Source: JAKASV01 sp964595035 (GTDB taxonomy: Bacteria > Babelota > Babeliae > Babelales > Vermiphilaceae). From it: a stretch of 19,848 nucleotides of DNA. Within the stretch, counting starts at the first letter, position 1, and each line of letters starts with the position of its first letter. This document shows, piece after piece, positions 1-7,703 of the stretch. Location of the stretch: NCBI GenBank assembly GCA_964595035.1, contig CAZQNW010000016.1, positions 1 through 19,848 of the forward strand, read 5' to 3'. The translations under genes and the position numbers were made by a program. A model generated the notes under the pieces. That model had not been told where the DNA came from, made no database searches, and was given only the letters and a program-made list of their open reading frames with translations.

Positions 1-1114
1 CTTGAACTTTGTCAGTGAACTTCATTGCCAACATGTAACGGCTCAATGGTTTGCCGCAGAGATCAAATGTTCTGCATTGACGTGTCTTGAACATATGGGT
101 TGCATAAGCATCTAAGTACATTGTGAAGTTTCTGTCTTCATCACAGCTTCTCCACCATGTCCACCACATATTCATGCCGCCGCCGAGCTCCCAGTGTTTG
201 CCGTTACCAACAATAGGCTCAAAGATGTAGTTGCCGTTAGGACGGTTGCCTGTTGGTGCTGCAGCGCGGATATTGAGCCCGAAGAGGAAATTCTCACGAC
301 GTACGAAGTTCCAACCCCATGCAGCTGTGATTTCAGCCAAACGGGTCTTGCTCATACTGCAGGCTTTCCAAAGGGCGCGTTGTAATGGGTTGTATACAAT
401 ACCATTTACATCGGTGATTGATTTGCCGCCATTGGCGTATGCTTCAAAGTTGTTGAGTAATGATGTACGAGCCAATCCGTAACCAGAAGCTGTTGTTGAG
501 GTATAGGTATTGTTGAAGTATCCGATATCCATAGGTTTGGTGCCGGCATCAACAATTTTTTCGCAGTAGTTTAAATCCCAGCGAGTCCATGTAATTGGGG
601 TATGGATTCTGAAGTACATACCTTCAACCCATTCATCCAAACCTTGATAGTAGTTCAAATCTACTAAGAAGTTTTCAACTCTAGGTTCGAGTGTGATGAC
701 ACTGGAATAATCTGAAGGTAAGTAGAAATTCTCAGCCATGAGAGCTTTTGAATTACGATTTTCTACTTTTGTACCTTGGATTAAAAGAGTGTTGCAACCA
801 CAGTTGTCACCATTGTGGCATGAAGAATTGCAGCTGGTTGGGCAGCAAGATGTATTTGCGACTAATGCATCGCCGAATAATGCTTCGGTTATGCGATTAG
901 GCTTAAATGTTCTTGTGTACTCAGGTGTAATTGAAAAGCTACCATACATGCAGCACATGTCCCACTTGTTGATTTGGCTTTGCCAACCAACGAGTTCACG
1001 GGCACCATTGATGCCTTGTGAACGTGGAGCAAGATAAGGAATAGTAACAGCTGTTGCTACGCATGAAGCAAGAAGAGCTGTTATGCAAAACGAACGACGT
1101 AAAATCTGATTCAT
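1..1114 (-). CDS. Tandem cysteine-rich outer-membrane-like protein, paralogue 1 (C-terminus outside window)
   Basis: Open in one frame from ATG 1112-1114 to the window edge, about 371 codons, so the C-terminal 40% or so is missing. An AAAGGAG ribosome binding site lies just upstream. The N-terminus (MNQILRRSF..., hydrophobic to about residue 20, then ATA|VT) is a signal peptide. The mature start shares PYL..RS.G.N.ARELVGWQ with the three paralogues to the right. Further shared blocks are GSFSITPEYTR, AENFYLPSDY, PTGNRP.G.YIFEPIVGNGKHWELG and RQCRTFDLCGKPLSRYMLAMK. A cysteine-rich insert lies around residues 75-95. Compared with its paralogues it seems to use more AAC, ATC, TTC and TAC codons, which would fit the strongest expression of the four; this was judged by eye. 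The role as a surface or porin-like beta-barrel is inferred from the family pattern; the exact family is not recognised. Confidence 0.85.
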   Translation of the reverse strand, partial: MNQILRRSFCITALLASCVATAVTIPYLAPRSQGINGARELVGWQSQINKWDMCCMYGSFSITPEYTRTFKPNRITEALFGDALVANTSCCPTSCNSSCHNGDNCGCNTLLIQGTKVENRNSKALMAENFYLPSDYSSVITLEPRVENFLVDLNYYQGLDEWVEGMYFRIHTPITWTRWDLNYCEKIVDAGTKPMDIGYFNNTYTSTTASGYGLARTSLLNNFEAYANGGKSITDVNGIVYNPLQRALWKACSMSKTRLAEITAAWGWNFVRRENFLFGLNIRAAAPTGNRPNGNYIFEPIVGNGKHWELGGGMNMWWTWWRSCDEDRNFTMYLDAYATHMFKTRQCRTFDLCGKPLSRYMLAMKFTDKVQ

Positions 1115-1149
1115 CTCTGTTAACTCCTTTTGAAGTCTAACCATTACAA

Positions 1150-1157
1150 GACACAAC
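1150..1157 (-). promoter_or_regulatory. Shared leader motif GTTGTGTC, paralogue 1
   Basis: The minus strand carries GTTGTGTC 35 nt upstream of the start codon. The same octamer lies at almost the same distance before paralogue 4 (7617-7624) and further upstream before paralogue 2 (3551-3558). Function unknown; it may be part of a leader fold or a binding site. Confidence 0.35.
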
Positions 1158-1229
1158 ATAGGTGTGTTTTGACAGCACAGTTGATGTTTTTCTGTGTTGT
1201 CATGTACATATAGTGAACTTAATCGATAT

Positions 1230-1240
1230 GCCCTCCTTTC
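1230..1240 (-). promoter_or_regulatory. STAB-SD-like leader element of paralogue 1
   Basis: The minus strand reads GAAAGGAGGGC, followed by ATATCGA. GAAAGGAGG is complementary to the typical 3' end of 16S rRNA, yet no ATG, GTG or TTG lies at working distance and the gene has its own ribosome binding site and ATG 116 nt further on. The same element precedes paralogues 2 and 4. It resembles the STAB-SD that protects cry3A mRNA in Bacillus. Confidence 0.55.
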
Positions 1241-1321
1241 CTAATTGGGATATGTGATTAATCCAATTACCTTAATTCTCTACCCTCATATGTATGATAT
1301 GATGTAGCTTCTCTATTAGGT

Positions 1322-1348
1322 ATAATATGTTCTGGTGTCAGTTGTAAA
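1322..1348 (-). promoter_or_regulatory. Possible promoter of paralogue 1
   Basis: On the minus strand TTTACA (1348-1343) is followed after 15 nt by TATTAT (1327-1322), five of six matches to the -10 consensus. The spacer is shorter than ideal. It lies upstream of the STAB-SD-like element, as expected if that element is near the mRNA 5' end. Prediction by eye only. Confidence 0.3.
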
Positions 1349-1496
1349 GAAAAATATTTTCAATTTATCGTTGTGCATGAATTATGATATAAAAAATGTG
1401 CTTAAATAAAGCATTATATCAATAAATTTTTATTTGTGATGATTCATAAACTTGATTGAGTTATAGTTTACTTTCTTTGTAAAATTTAATTAATCT

Positions 1497-1533
1497 AAAA
1501 ACAACGGGCCTTTCAAAAAGGCCCGTTGTTTTT
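1497..1533 (-). terminator. Strong bidirectional terminator after paralogue 2
   Basis: A perfect 17-bp inverted repeat (arms 1497-1513 and 1517-1533) with a 3-nt loop, GC-rich in its centre (CGGGCC) and flanked by A5/T5, lies 16 nt beyond the stop codon of paralogue 2. The T-run is present on both strands. It separates paralogue 2 from the promoter region of paralogue 1. Confidence 0.9.
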
Positions 1534-1549
1534 AGAAATCCTATTGATG

Positions 1550-3484
1550 TTAATTGTACGACAGACCTGCTTTAATCCAAATACCCCATTGTGATAATGC
1601 TGCTGTTACGCAATCGTTGAAGTCTTTTCCTTTATGTTCAATATAGGTGCTGCATGTCGATAGGTTTCTTGCGGCCGGCTGCGTAAGATCACACGCTTTG
1701 CATCGGTAACAGTCTACTGTAGCATCTTGTGTGCGTTGTGCAAATTCAACCTCGCCACCTATACCAAGGTATGGGGTATAACATTTAAATTGTTTCCACA
1801 TATAGTTAACATGTGTGAATATCTTGTGTGATATACCCTGAGCTCTGGCAGCTTCAAAATCGAGCGCGAAATCTTGTAGTAATGCCGGTTGTACCGAAGT
1901 AGAAACTGATTGGAAGCCAGGTACAGATGCCTGATGAGTAAATAATCCTGTTCCTTGCCCATTTAGAGCTAGCTGAGGATTATCAATGCCTAGGTTTTGA
2001 TTCCAGGTTGTACCTGAATGGTTTGTGCCGTTAAATATTGTCGCATCAAGTTGCGTTGCTGAAAGTGGAATTCCTGGTTGGAGTACAGTATCAATGGTTC
2101 TTTCAAATCCATACACAAAACTATTGCCTTTGAGTCCCCATGTATTTGCTTTGTATCTGTTGCTACAATCACATTTTTTTACAAATTTTGGACAGCTTCT
2201 ATACCAGAAGTCGTAGCCAATGTCCCACTGGAAGTTTTTATTCGTTAATGCAAGTTTACATACAACATCAGCTTGAACAGGGTAACTTACTTGAACTGGA
2301 ATTGTGCTGAAGTTAGCTACAGGCGCAAACTCTTGTGCGAATTGAGCATTTGGGGTGACTATAGCTAGATTTTTAATTGCCTGAAGATTAGTAACATCCT
2401 GAGTAAATTTCATTGCGAGCATATAACGGCTTAATGGTTTGCCGCAAAGGTCGAATGTTCTCCACTGGCAGGATTTAAAGAGGTGTGTAACGTTCGCGTC
2501 GATATACATGCTCAAATCGCGGCATTCATCTTTGCTTTTATAGATACTGAAATGGGTACTCATGCCGCCACCAAGTTCCCAGTGATGTCCGTTACCAACA
2601 ATCGGTTCAAAAAGATACCGGCCATTTGGTCTGTTGCCTGTAGGAGCGGCTGCGCGTATTTGCAATCCAAAATGATAGTTTGGACACGCAATAAAGTTCC
2701 ATCCCAATGCTGCTGTCAATTCTGCTAATCCTGTTTTGGTTAAAGCTCTTGTTGATATACGTGCTTCTGATAATCCTGCATAAGTAGTGTCGCCACTTGC
2801 AAGAGCTTTCCCTTCACTGATATATTGTGTGAAATTTGCAAGAAGATTGTTACGTGCTATGCCATAGACGGATTTACCCTGAGGACTATTAAAGACTCCT
2901 ACAAACGTATTATTAAAATACCCGACATCATAATTATTAATACCTTTGTTAATGACGTCTTCACAGTAATTTAAGTCCCAATGTGTGTGTGTTAATGGTG
3001 TGTGTATTCTGAAATACCATCCCGGGTGGCAGTCATCCATACCGAAATAGGCATTGAAGTCTATAAGCCAGTTTGATATAACGGGGCTTATAGATATTTG
3101 ACTGTCAAAATCTGTTGGCAGGTAAAAATTGTCTGCTAATAAAGCATTTTCTGAACGATTCGGAACTTGCGATCCTTGTACTTTAAAATACGTGCATGCT
3201 CTGTCATTACATTTTCCTATGCATGAACTGTTGATTGCTTCACCAAAAAGATATTCCGCAAGGCACTCTGAACGGAATGAGCGGGTGTACTCCGGTGTTA
3301 TTGAAAAACTACCATAGAAAGATTCGGCACATCCTTTATTGATGGTTGCTTGCCAGCCTACAAGTTCACGGGCAGCATTGAATCCCTGTGAACGCATTGC
3401 AAAATATGGTATTACGTCTGTAGCAAGGCAATATGAGCTGAGTAACGCAAGACAACATAAAAAACGATTCGCGATTTGTTTCAT
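1550..3484 (-). CDS. Tandem cysteine-rich outer-membrane-like protein, paralogue 2
   Basis: 644 residues. ATG at 3484 preceded by AAAGGGAG at good spacing. The N-terminus is a signal peptide (MKQIANRF..., hydrophobic to about residue 21, cleavage likely after CLA). Family blocks follow in order: RSQGFNAARELVGWQ, GSFSITPEYTRSF, ADNFYLPTDF, PTGNRPNGRYLFEPIVGNG, THLFKSCQWRTFDLCGKPLSRYMLAMK, QWDIGYDFWYRSC, GISHKIFTHVNYMW, YLGIGGEVEF. The end, SQWGIWIKAGLSYN, is an alternating strand closing on an aromatic residue, like the C-terminal beta-signal recognised by the BAM complex, with one extra Asn. Cysteine clusters (KKCDCSN; CYRCKAC near the C-terminus) suggest disulphide bonding in the envelope. 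Outer-membrane barrel is an inference; no named family assigned. Confidence 0.88.
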   Translation of the reverse strand: MKQIANRFLCCLALLSSYCLATDVIPYFAMRSQGFNAARELVGWQATINKGCAESFYGSFSITPEYTRSFRSECLAEYLFGEAINSSCIGKCNDRACTYFKVQGSQVPNRSENALLADNFYLPTDFDSQISISPVISNWLIDFNAYFGMDDCHPGWYFRIHTPLTHTHWDLNYCEDVINKGINNYDVGYFNNTFVGVFNSPQGKSVYGIARNNLLANFTQYISEGKALASGDTTYAGLSEARISTRALTKTGLAELTAALGWNFIACPNYHFGLQIRAAAPTGNRPNGRYLFEPIVGNGHHWELGGGMSTHFSIYKSKDECRDLSMYIDANVTHLFKSCQWRTFDLCGKPLSRYMLAMKFTQDVTNLQAIKNLAIVTPNAQFAQEFAPVANFSTIPVQVSYPVQADVVCKLALTNKNFQWDIGYDFWYRSCPKFVKKCDCSNRYKANTWGLKGNSFVYGFERTIDTVLQPGIPLSATQLDATIFNGTNHSGTTWNQNLGIDNPQLALNGQGTGLFTHQASVPGFQSVSTSVQPALLQDFALDFEAARAQGISHKIFTHVNYMWKQFKCYTPYLGIGGEVEFAQRTQDATVDCYRCKACDLTQPAARNLSTCSTYIEHKGKDFNDCVTAALSQWGIWIKAGLSYN

Positions 3485-3550
3485 CGTGTTAACTCCCTTT
3501 TATACAATAGATTTAACCAAATACACAAACATGATATTTCATGGTGTGCT

Positions 3551-3558
3551 GACACAAC
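3551..3558 (-). promoter_or_regulatory. Shared leader motif GTTGTGTC, paralogue 2
   Basis: The minus strand carries GTTGTGTC 66 nt upstream of the start of paralogue 2, next to a small inverted repeat (ACAAC/GTTGT). The octamer is shared with the leaders of paralogues 1 and 4, although the spacing to the start differs here. Confidence 0.3.
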
Positions 3559-3580
3559 TGTTGTTGAATATAGTCGATAC

Positions 3581-3591
3581 GCCCTCCTTTC
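3581..3591 (-). promoter_or_regulatory. STAB-SD-like leader element of paralogue 2
   Basis: The minus strand reads AGAAAGGAGGGC followed by GTATCGA, 97 nt upstream of the ATG, with no nearby start codon. The segment upstream, TAATCACA ... AATTAAG, also resembles the region before the same element in paralogue 1 (TAATCACA ... AATTAGG), so the leaders appear homologous and not just alike in the SD core. Confidence 0.55.
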
Positions 3592-3676
3592 TTAATTCTA
3601 TGTTCGGTGACGTATTGTGTGATTACTCTCCATACATTAGACAATATACATTTCATATGCATCATGCAAGTATTGC

Positions 3677-5587
3677 TCAATTTTTCTTTCCGCCAAAGGA
3701 TAGCCCGCCCTTGAGCCACAGACCCCATTGAGAGAGCGAACAATAATTACAAGAACATGATGTTTGTGGGCTTGGATATTCAGGGTATATGTGTGAGCAT
3801 GATTGTGCGGGGCGTGTGCATCCATGTTGTTTAGTATTACGACCAAATTCGACTTCGCCTCCTATACCAAGGTAAGGAGTCCATGTTTCGCAGTTTGAAA
3901 ACGTATATGACAGATGGGTGAATATTTTGTGGGATATGCCGCGCGAGCGTGCGTTATTCATATCGATATCATTATAGGTAATGATAACCGGGTCAACTGT
4001 TGTGTATACCTGATCCCATGTATCTGAATATTCAAGTTGATGTGTAACAAGAGGACGATTATTGTCGTTATATGCAAAATCTGCCGGAAAATCTATTCCC
4101 GGGTTTTGATTCCATGCGTGTCCATTAATTCCATCAGGCCAGTTGTTAGTACCTGAAGAAATGGTTGCTTTACTTTGTGACGGTGATAATGCAACACCTC
4201 CTTTTTCCGCTATAGATCCATTGACATGTTGAGGGAATCCGAATACGAAAGAATCTCCTTTAAGAGCCCATCTTTGTTCAAATCTATTTTTGCAACAGTA
4301 ATCATAGTGTAATGATATTTTCTCACAACTTCTGTACCAAAAATCATAACCGAGGTCCCATTGTACGCACGATGTAGTAAATGCACATTTACATGCAATG
4401 TCTGCTTGAATCGCGCAACTGACATCAACAGGTAATGTTGTTATATTTGCAACAGGTACAAACCTTTGTTGAAATTGTGCAGTAGGAGTTTGTGATTGTG
4501 TTGTAAGATTTGTTACAGGAGGGCGCATATTCATAGCTATCATGTATCTGCTTAAAGGTTTGCCAACAAGGTCAAACGTTCGTTGTTGGCAGGTTTTAAA
4601 CATATGTGTGATATTGGCATCGCAATAAAAACTCAGATTACGGCAATGATCTGTATCATGCCAGAAGCTCCAATGACCTGTAAGTCCAAGGCCTAATTCA
4701 CCATGATGTCCATTACCTATAATAGGTTCAAATAAAAATGCGCCAGTAGGTCTGTTACCTGTAGGAATAGAGCCACGCACTTCAAGGCCAAGATGATAAT
4801 CAGTGTCGAGTAAAAAGTTGTAGCCAAGCGCGCATTGAATTTCTGCCAGACGGGATTTAGTAAGGCGGTAGGTGCTCATACGAGCATAACGCAAAGGTTC
4901 ATATGAAATTGTTTCGCTGTCGGTTATGCTCCGTTGCTCAAAAATAAATTGTTCAAAGTTCTTGAGCAGATCATTACGTTTCATGCCAACAATGATGTTG
5001 CGGTTTGTATTTGTTGTGAAACTGTCACTATAATATCCGGGGTCGTAACCATGAGTGCCTTCTGTAATATTGCTTTCACAAAAACCGAGGTCCCATCTTG
5101 TTTCTGTCATGGGAGCATGTGCTCTAAAAAACAGCCCGGGAGCCCACGTATCAAATCCAACGTATATGTTGAAATCAATTAAAAAGGTATCAATTTTAGG
5201 GTTAATATTAATTATGCTTGAAAAGTCAGTTGGAAGATAAAAATAGTCAGCGAGCCATGCGCGGGGATCCCTGTTTTCAACTTGAGAGCCCTGTACCTTG
5301 AATGCTACGTTCGGCGTGCTGCAAGTTCTCTGATAAAGCGAGCCACAAAATAATGACTCAGCTATATGATTACCCTTAAATGAGCGCTCATATTCGGGCG
5401 TAATAGAAAATACGCCATAACAGCTTGCCATACCTGCTTTGTTAATAAGGGTTTGCCAGCCTACTAATTCACGATTAGCATTGACACTTACAGAACGAAA
5501 ACTGAGGTACGGCAAGACGGCTGCTTGGCTACATGCAATGTACCTGAAGAGTGTAAGCCATAGTAATGAGCGAACATTAAAATTCAT
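3677..5587 (-). CDS. Tandem cysteine-rich outer-membrane-like protein, paralogue 3
   Basis: 636 residues. ATG at 5587 with AAGGAG 5 nt upstream. Signal peptide to about residue 22 (cleavage after SQA, then AVLPYLSFRS). Shared blocks: NANRELVGWQ, GVFSITPEYERSF, ADYFYLPTDF, PTGNRPTGAFLFEPIIGNG, THMFKTCQQRTFDLVGKPLSRYMIAM, QWDLGYDFWYRSCEK, LKGDSFVFGF, GISHKIFTHLSYTF, YLGIGGEVEFG. The C-terminus SQWGLWLKGGLSF is the likely beta-signal but is extended by GGKKN, unlike the others. Cysteine clusters occur near HYDYCCKNRF and in the last 40 residues (SCSCNYCS). Unlike its three neighbours it has no STAB-SD-like leader; its ribosome binding site follows the terminator hairpin of paralogue 4 directly, so expression by read-through is likely. 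No convincing terminator was seen after its stop. Confidence 0.88.
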   Translation of the reverse strand: MNFNVRSLLWLTLFRYIACSQAAVLPYLSFRSVSVNANRELVGWQTLINKAGMASCYGVFSITPEYERSFKGNHIAESLFCGSLYQRTCSTPNVAFKVQGSQVENRDPRAWLADYFYLPTDFSSIININPKIDTFLIDFNIYVGFDTWAPGLFFRAHAPMTETRWDLGFCESNITEGTHGYDPGYYSDSFTTNTNRNIIVGMKRNDLLKNFEQFIFEQRSITDSETISYEPLRYARMSTYRLTKSRLAEIQCALGYNFLLDTDYHLGLEVRGSIPTGNRPTGAFLFEPIIGNGHHGELGLGLTGHWSFWHDTDHCRNLSFYCDANITHMFKTCQQRTFDLVGKPLSRYMIAMNMRPPVTNLTTQSQTPTAQFQQRFVPVANITTLPVDVSCAIQADIACKCAFTTSCVQWDLGYDFWYRSCEKISLHYDYCCKNRFEQRWALKGDSFVFGFPQHVNGSIAEKGGVALSPSQSKATISSGTNNWPDGINGHAWNQNPGIDFPADFAYNDNNRPLVTHQLEYSDTWDQVYTTVDPVIITYNDIDMNNARSRGISHKIFTHLSYTFSNCETWTPYLGIGGEVEFGRNTKQHGCTRPAQSCSHIYPEYPSPQTSCSCNYCSLSQWGLWLKGGLSFGGKKN

Positions 5588-5601
5588 AGATACTCCTTAA
5601 A

Positions 5602-5648
5602 AAATCCGTTCGCACCCCCACATACAATATGTTTGTGCGAACGGATTT
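5602..5648 (-). terminator. Terminator or attenuator between paralogues 4 and 3
   Basis: A perfect 14-bp stem (arms 5602-5615 and 5635-5648, AAATCCGTTCGCAC and its complement) with a 19-nt loop, followed on the minus strand by a U-run. It begins 23 nt after the stop of paralogue 4. Its U-run merges into the TAAGGAG ribosome binding site of paralogue 3, leaving only about 3 nt between stem and SD. It could be a leaky terminator that sets the ratio of the two proteins, or a 3' end-forming or processing hairpin. Confidence 0.8.
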
Positions 5649-5671
5649 GTGTTATGCGCGTCTATTGTATG

Positions 5672-7582
5672 TTAATTAAAGGATACGCCTCCCTTGAGCC
5701 AAACGCCCCATTGAGACAAGGCAAAGTCATGACAGCAGTTCTCTTTGCAGGTAAGGTGTTGTTGCGCGCATCCATGTGTTGTACATGCAACTTTTGCTAT
5801 GCTGTGGTCACGACGTCCCCATTCAACTTCACCACCGACACCAATGAATGGAGTCCATCCGCAGTGGTCAGCCCAGGTGTAGTTAATGTGTGTAAATAGC
5901 TTGTTGGAAATACCGCGTTGTCTACCTGCTGCGAGATCAAGGTCTTCAACCTTTATGAATGTAGGATTTAATGATGTGCCAACAGGATACCATCGTCCAT
6001 CAAGCGTGCTGTATGTGCTGAGCACATGTTCTAGCGGATCCGTCTGGGCTGTCAATGCTCCAATTGTGTTATCTATGCCGCCATTTGATGACCAAGGTAT
6101 TTTATTTTTCCCATTAGGCCAGTTATTCGATCCGCCGAAGATTGTAGCTTGACTTTCCGAAGCTGATAAAGGAGTTCCTGCAAAACTAACATCGTATGGA
6201 GGAGTGGTTGAATCTATATATGCACTTTCAAATCCGTATACGAAAGCATCACCTTTAAGAACCCATGTGTTAAGAGGGAACTTGTTGTAACAGCATGGCC
6301 CGGTGTATGGACAGATCTTTTCACAGCTGCGCGTCCAGAAGTTATATCCTAAGTCACATTGGAAGTTTTCGTGTGTCCATGACAATTTTACGATGATATC
6401 AGCTTGAATTGAGGCACTTACATTAACCGGAATGGTAGATATATTTGCAAGCGGTGCAAATTCATGAGCAAATTGAGCTGAAGGGGCTACAAGATCCTGC
6501 TCTTCTGCGCCTGCATAGAGATTTTGAACATCTCCTGACATCTTTGCCATAAGCATGTAACGGCTGAACGGTTTGCCAATAAGATCAAATGTTCTGCATT
6601 GACGTGTTTTGAACAAGTGAGTGAGATTTGCATCTACATATATGTCAAAGCTTGAGCATTCGTCTTTGCTTTTGTGAATGTTGGTGTGCCATGTAATGTC
6701 TGCGCCGAGTTCCCAGTGTTTGCCGTTACCGACGATTGGTTCAAAGATATATTGACCATGAGGTCTGTTGCCTGTTGGTGCTGCGGCATATATGCTTGCT
6801 CCGAGATGATAATTTGGACATGATAAAAAGTTCCATCCGAGTTGCGCGCGAAGGTCAGCGACGCGTGTCAGTGTTTGACGACAACGGCTCCAACGTGCGT
6901 TTTTGAGTGCATCGAATGACGTGCCGTTGACTGGAGCTATAGCAAGACCATCGGTTGCGTACGCGGCAAAGCTGTTAAGAAGATACTCTTGACTGAGGCC
7001 GTGTGGAGTAATTGTGCTCGTTACAACATTGCTGAAGTATCCTGGATCATAGCCGCCGTTACCTGCGTTTAATTGAGTTTCTTCATAGTTTAATGCCCAG
7101 CGGGTATAGACAACCGGCGCGTGCATTCTAAAGAACATGCCTTCATGCCAACCATCGAGACCGATATACATGTTAAAGTCGACAAGGAAGTTTTCGATGC
7201 GAGGATGTACGGTTACAACACTGTTGTAATTTGTACCTAAATAAAAGTTTTCAGCCATCAGCGCTTGTGGATCACGATTGGCAACTTTTGTTCCCTGAAT
7301 TTTAAAGCTGGCGCGTTCGCAGCAATTTTCTGTAAGGATGTCGCCAAATAATGCCTGTGAAATTTGATTTGGGTGGAATGAGCGGGTATATTCTGGTGTT
7401 ATGGTAAAGCTGCCATATGTTGTACATTTGTCTGCTTTATTGATTTGTGTTTGCCAGCCGACTATTTCACGCGCGGCATTAGCGCTCTGCGATCTGATGC
7501 TTAAATATGGCAGCGTTACACCGCGAGCTCCGCAACTGCAAAGTATAGCGAGTGCGAACGATATACGGAGAATTTGTTTCAT
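5672..7582 (-). CDS. Tandem cysteine-rich outer-membrane-like protein, paralogue 4
   Basis: 636 residues. ATG at 7582 with AAAGGGAG upstream. Signal peptide to about residue 21, then VTLPYLSIRSQSANAAREIVGWQ. Shared blocks: GSFTITPEYTRSF, AENFYLGTNY, PTGNRPHGQYIFEPIVGNGKHWELG, THLFKTRQCRTFDLIGKPFSRYMLMAKM, QCDLGYNFWTRSCEKI, LKGDAFVYGFE, GISNKLFTHINYTW, FIGVGGEVEWG. It ends SQWGVWLKGGVSFN, a beta-signal-like strand plus one Asn. About 18 cysteines lie in the mature part, grouped near NCCE, CEKICPYTGPCC and the C-terminal 40 residues, as in disulphide-stabilised envelope proteins. Its DNA shares a 26-nt identical block with paralogue 1. It is the first gene of the array and has the longest leader. 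Confidence 0.88.
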   Translation of the reverse strand: MKQILRISFALAILCSCGARGVTLPYLSIRSQSANAAREIVGWQTQINKADKCTTYGSFTITPEYTRSFHPNQISQALFGDILTENCCERASFKIQGTKVANRDPQALMAENFYLGTNYNSVVTVHPRIENFLVDFNMYIGLDGWHEGMFFRMHAPVVYTRWALNYEETQLNAGNGGYDPGYFSNVVTSTITPHGLSQEYLLNSFAAYATDGLAIAPVNGTSFDALKNARWSRCRQTLTRVADLRAQLGWNFLSCPNYHLGASIYAAAPTGNRPHGQYIFEPIVGNGKHWELGADITWHTNIHKSKDECSSFDIYVDANLTHLFKTRQCRTFDLIGKPFSRYMLMAKMSGDVQNLYAGAEEQDLVAPSAQFAHEFAPLANISTIPVNVSASIQADIIVKLSWTHENFQCDLGYNFWTRSCEKICPYTGPCCYNKFPLNTWVLKGDAFVYGFESAYIDSTTPPYDVSFAGTPLSASESQATIFGGSNNWPNGKNKIPWSSNGGIDNTIGALTAQTDPLEHVLSTYSTLDGRWYPVGTSLNPTFIKVEDLDLAAGRQRGISNKLFTHINYTWADHCGWTPFIGVGGEVEWGRRDHSIAKVACTTHGCAQQHLTCKENCCHDFALSQWGVWLKGGVSFN

Positions 7583-7616
7583 AGATAGTACTCCCTTTTA
7601 TGTACATGTAATACAT

Positions 7617-7624
7617 GACACAAC
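7617..7624 (-). promoter_or_regulatory. Shared leader motif GTTGTGTC, paralogue 4
   Basis: The minus strand carries GTTGTGTC 34 nt upstream of the ATG, nearly the same distance as in paralogue 1. Immediately downstream is a short palindromic stretch (ATGTATTACATGTACAT). Confidence 0.35.
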
Positions 7625-7646
7625 GAATATGTACAAACAATACTAC

Positions 7647-7672
7647 GACAATAGACTGTCTTATCTATTGTC
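7647..7672 (-). promoter_or_regulatory. Leader hairpin of paralogue 4
   Basis: A perfect 9-bp stem (GACAATAGA 7647-7655 with TCTATTGTC 7664-7672) and an 8-nt loop within the 5' leader, between the STAB-SD-like element and the GTTGTGTC motif. There is no T-run, so it is not a terminator. It may protect or organise the leader. Confidence 0.5.
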
Positions 7673-7703
7673 ACCAATATATGTATTGATTTGTTCTATA
7701 TGT

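Larger units (their letters stand above)
1115..1549. other. Intergenic region between paralogues 1 and 2
   Basis: No gene seen. The stretch holds, from right to left on the minus strand, the terminator of paralogue 2, AT-rich inverted repeats (TGATATAA 1385-1392 against TTATATCA 1414-1421), a weak promoter candidate near 1322-1348, a STAB-SD-like element at 1230-1240, the GTTGTGTC leader motif at 1150-1157 and the ribosome binding site of paralogue 1. Confidence 0.7.

Noticed and set aside
738..1037. Plus-strand open frames antisense to the surface-protein genes (also near 194-482, 2483-2728, 4934-5240, 5633-6152, 7401-7748)
   Set aside because: They mirror conserved blocks of the minus-strand genes, lack ribosome binding sites and start inside the real coding sequences; the minus-strand reading has family conservation.
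1045..1114. Lipoprotein lipobox (LASC) in the signal peptide of paralogue 1
   Set aside because: The cysteine context is not kept in the other paralogues, whose signal peptides fit signal peptidase I cleavage at a shared mature N-terminus.
1112..1240. N-terminal extension of paralogue 1 upstream of ATG 1114
   Set aside because: The frame is open back to a TAG just before the GAAAGGAGG element, but the AAAGGAG directly before ATG 1114, the signal peptide that starts there and the matching starts of the paralogues favour 1114.
1200..1240. Leader peptide translated from the SD-like element
   Set aside because: No ATG, GTG or TTG occurs 4-12 nt after the element in any of the three leaders, and no peptide is conserved among them.
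1385..1434. AT-rich inverted repeats as a replication origin or attachment site
   Set aside because: Only short A/T palindromes are present, without DnaA-box clusters, integrase or flanking tRNA duplication.
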